The notes under the pieces: generated by a model
Database searches by the model: none
Told to the model about the DNA's origin: nothing
The model's input: the letters and a program-made list of their open reading frames with translations, nothing else
NCBI RefSeq assembly: GCF_005925325.1
Contig: NZ_SRMP01000007.1
Span: 144,685 to 208,684, forward strand
Reading direction: 5' to 3'
From: Pedobacter helvus
Lineage (GTDB): Bacteria; Bacteroidota; Bacteroidia; Sphingobacteriales; Sphingobacteriaceae
Length of the DNA stretch: 64,000 nucleotides
Made by a program: the position numbers and the translations under genes
Shown here: in pieces, positions 62,174 through 64,000 of the stretch
Numbering within the stretch: the stretch's first letter is position 1
Layout: each line of letters starts with the position of its first letter

Positions 62174-63019
62174 TCAAAGCGCTAGGCTTTTATGCGTTAT
62201 GAGCAAACTGAGAGCGAAATTTTTCTGGACTAAATCCTGCGTGCTTCTAAAAAAACGGGAAAAATACGATTGATCGGAGAAGCCTAATTGATAAGCGATT
62301 TCTTTGATAGAATGAGTACCGTTATAGAGCGCACGTGTGCTTTCCAAAATTAGCAATTGCTGACTAAGCCCAGAGATACTGAAGCCAAAAGCATCCTTTA
62401 AAATTTCATTGGCACGTTTAGCCGTTAATCCAAAATGCGTGGCATAAAAAGAAACAGGTTTTTGCTCTTTAAAATGCTTTTCTATCAGTTGCAATAAGGC
62501 GACAATACGAGCATTTCTTTTATAAAGCTGTGGAGAACGATGCGCCGCAAAACGGTGCAATAAAAAAAGAAACGAGCTGGTATATTTAAGCAGCAAAGGC
62601 AATTCGGCCTTGTCTCCGTATTCTGTCAACAGGAGCGAAAATAGCCCTTCCATTACCAATAAATTATCTTTTGATATGGTTATACCCTTATTATCGAAAG
62701 GAAGAAAAAGTTGTTTGAGATAGGTTTCTTCAATGGCAAGAAAAAAATCGGAAGAAAACACCATTACTTTGGCTGCTGGCAATTTTACAGCAGGAATAGC
62801 GTGTACTTGGTTCTTCGCCAACAGAAATACTTGGTTTCTTTTGATGGAGAAAGGCTCAAAATCGATATAATGCACATCGTGGTCTTCCATAAACCATACA
62901 ATTGCATAAAAGTTTATACGGTGATTGGTAAAATGCTCTCCAAAGGCCAATTTTTCATCAGCTGCTAGGAACTGAATATCTGGAAGCATATGCAATGGCA
63001 ATAGTTCTTTGTTTTCCAT
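62174..63019 (-). CDS. AraC-family transcriptional regulator
   Basis: A 281-residue regulator with a cupin-like N-terminal domain (about 20-110: HFTNHRINFYAIVWFMEDHD, RNQVFLLAKNQVHAIPA) and a C-terminal AraC HTH (about 180-275: FYATHFGLTAKRANEILKDA, THSIKEIAYQLGFSDQSYFS). The last residues (ALSLLITHKSLAL) extend slightly past the HTH. It is upstream of the SDR gene on the same strand, so SDR is a likely target. Confidence 0.92.
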   Translation of the reverse strand: MENKELLPLHMLPDIQFLAADEKLAFGEHFTNHRINFYAIVWFMEDHDVHYIDFEPFSIKRNQVFLLAKNQVHAIPAVKLPAAKVMVFSSDFFLAIEETYLKQLFLPFDNKGITISKDNLLVMEGLFSLLLTEYGDKAELPLLLKYTSSFLFLLHRFAAHRSPQLYKRNARIVALLQLIEKHFKEQKPVSFYATHFGLTAKRANEILKDAFGFSISGLSQQLLILESTRALYNGTHSIKEIAYQLGFSDQSYFSRFFRSTQDLVQKNFALSLLITHKSLAL

Positions 63020-63089
63020 AGGTTATGTTGCAATGTCCTTAGGTAAAATCACACAAACTTCACTAGAAGACCAGCCTACATATAAAAAC

Positions 63090-63129
63090 ATCCTCAAATA
63101 AATAGGCCATCGATTTCTCGATGGCCTAT
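63090..63129 (-). terminator. intrinsic terminator of the OmpA-family gene
   Basis: ATAGGCCATCGA (63102-63113) and TCGATGGCCTAT (63118-63129) form a perfect 12-base stem with a 4-base loop. On the minus strand it starts about 30 bases after the stop at 63160 and is followed by TTATTTGAGG, a short and imperfect U tract. Confidence 0.8.
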
Positions 63130-63159
63130 CTACTAATTTTCGTTTAACAGAACCTTAAA

Positions 63160-64000
63160 TTAGAATAAGGTAAACTCTACACGACGGTTTTGTTGACGAC
63201 CTTCGGCAGTTTTGTTACTTGCAATTGGTTGGTCTGGACCGTAACCTGTAGCTTCAATTCTCGATGCATTTGCACCTTGGGATACTAAATAAGCTTTAAC
63301 AGATTCTGCTCTTTCTTTAGATAAACGTAAGTTCAATTCTCTTGAACCAGTGATATCTGTATGACCTGCTAATTTTAAGCTAAAGTTTTTCTCTACCAAT
63401 AAAGCAGCTACTTTATTTAAGGTAGTGTAAGATTTAGATCTAATGGTTGATTTACCTAAATCGAATTCTAAGTTTTTGATAGCCTCATCTACTACTTTAC
63501 GATCTGCTTCGGTAACCACCACTTTAGTTTCTTTCACTACTTCTCTCTGAACTTTGATTGGACATCCAGAACCATCAACTACAGTACCAGCAGCCGTACC
63601 TGGACATTTATCAAATTTATTGGCTACGCCGTCATTATCATCATCGCCCATATCTTTAGCATATTGCTCTCTATCACGTTGTGCATTTTGTTCTGCTGTA
63701 GATAATGCTCTTCTTAACGCTTCACTTTCTTCTTTAGATTGGATACGAAGTGCTGCTAATGAGCTGTAATTTTGCAATTGAGGTTTTGATTTGCTACCCA
63801 AAGCGAATTCTAAACCAGCGTGCGCATAGGCGAACTTATCGTTAGTTGCTCCGTTAACCCCATTAAATGTAGATGATTTCACAAAGTTCACATCATAACC
63901 TAAGTCTAAGTTGATACCTCTAGCTACACCAAGTTTAAAACCTATACCTGTAGGGATATACCATCTTTCGTCGTAACCTTGGTAGTTATTTGCCGAACCA
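63160..64000 (-). CDS. OmpA-family outer-membrane protein, 5' end beyond window
   Basis: The frame continues unbroken to the right edge (upstream residues read GSANNYQGYDERWYIPTGIG), so the N-terminus, with signal peptide and first strands, is missing. Seen: last strands of an N-terminal barrel (VARGINLDLGYDVNFVKS, AGLEFALG), a coiled-coil-like stretch (ALRRALSTAEQNAQRDREQY), a thrombospondin type-3-like calcium motif (DDDNDGVANKFDKCPG), and a C-terminal OmpA peptidoglycan-binding domain (about 100 residues: LAGHTDITGSRELNLRLSKE, RIEATGYGPDQPIASN, RRVEFTLF). It links the outer membrane to peptidoglycan. Confidence 0.95.
   Translation of the reverse strand, partial: GSANNYQGYDERWYIPTGIGFKLGVARGINLDLGYDVNFVKSSTFNGVNGATNDKFAYAHAGLEFALGSKSKPQLQNYSSLAALRIQSKEESEALRRALSTAEQNAQRDREQYAKDMGDDDNDGVANKFDKCPGTAAGTVVDGSGCPIKVQREVVKETKVVVTEADRKVVDEAIKNLEFDLGKSTIRSKSYTTLNKVAALLVEKNFSLKLAGHTDITGSRELNLRLSKERAESVKAYLVSQGANASRIEATGYGPDQPIASNKTAEGRQQNRRVEFTLF

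Noticed and set aside
1..64000. tRNA, rRNA, CRISPR arrays, insertion sequences, phage genes, riboswitches
   Set aside because: Reading both strands gave no cloverleaf, spaced repeat array, transposase, integrase or known aptamer pattern that I could support.

Overview
The window is AT-rich DNA from a Bacteroidota chromosome, most likely a Sphingobacteriaceae relative of Pedobacter. Support comes from SusC/SusD pairs, hybrid two-component sensors, FecI/FecR systems, type IX secretion (T9SS) sorting domains, a PorP/SprF protein, A-rich leaders without Shine-Dalgarno sites and TAnnTTTG promoter elements. I recognised no rRNA, tRNA, CRISPR array, transposase or phage gene.

Positions 1-33925 are all minus strand. 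A hybrid two-component sensor (HTCS, 29792-33925) lies upstream of a long xylan-type utilization locus: SusC-SusD-SusC-SusD, a GH2 with a beta-glucuronidase NxK signature, a GH10 xylanase, a T9SS cassette (type B cargo, PorP/SprF, type A cargo whose N-terminal domain is paralogous to the type B cargo), a second GH10 and a GH3 beta-glucosidase/xylosidase. The two GH10 lipoproteins probably cut the chain at the surface, the SusCD pairs import oligosaccharides, and GH3/GH2 finish them in the periplasm. The role of the T9SS cargoes is unknown. A second HTCS (3436-7365) precedes another SusC that runs off the left edge.

Positions 34247-53403 are plus strand and hold two cell-surface-signalling units. 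The first is unusual: a FecR anti-sigma factor, an STN-bearing TonB receptor, a DUF4876-like lipoprotein, a DUF6850-like barrel and a predicted caspase-fold (gingipain/C25-like) protein with HEAT-like repeats. Its likely sigma factor comes only after a terminator at 43535, followed by a Tat-exported alkaline phosphatase. The second unit is canonical (sigma, FecR, STN-SusC, SusD) and carries duplicated promoter-proximal sequence.

Positions 53500-64000 hold housekeeping and accessory genes: an ankyrin lipoprotein, an AraC regulator with a siderophore-interacting-protein reductase and a small HMA-like protein, a DUF892 ferritin-like protein, two small hypothetical proteins, DUF4440, two DinB proteins, two unrecognised genes, a DUF4184 membrane protein, an SDR dehydrogenase with an AraC regulator, and an OmpA-family protein cut by the right edge.
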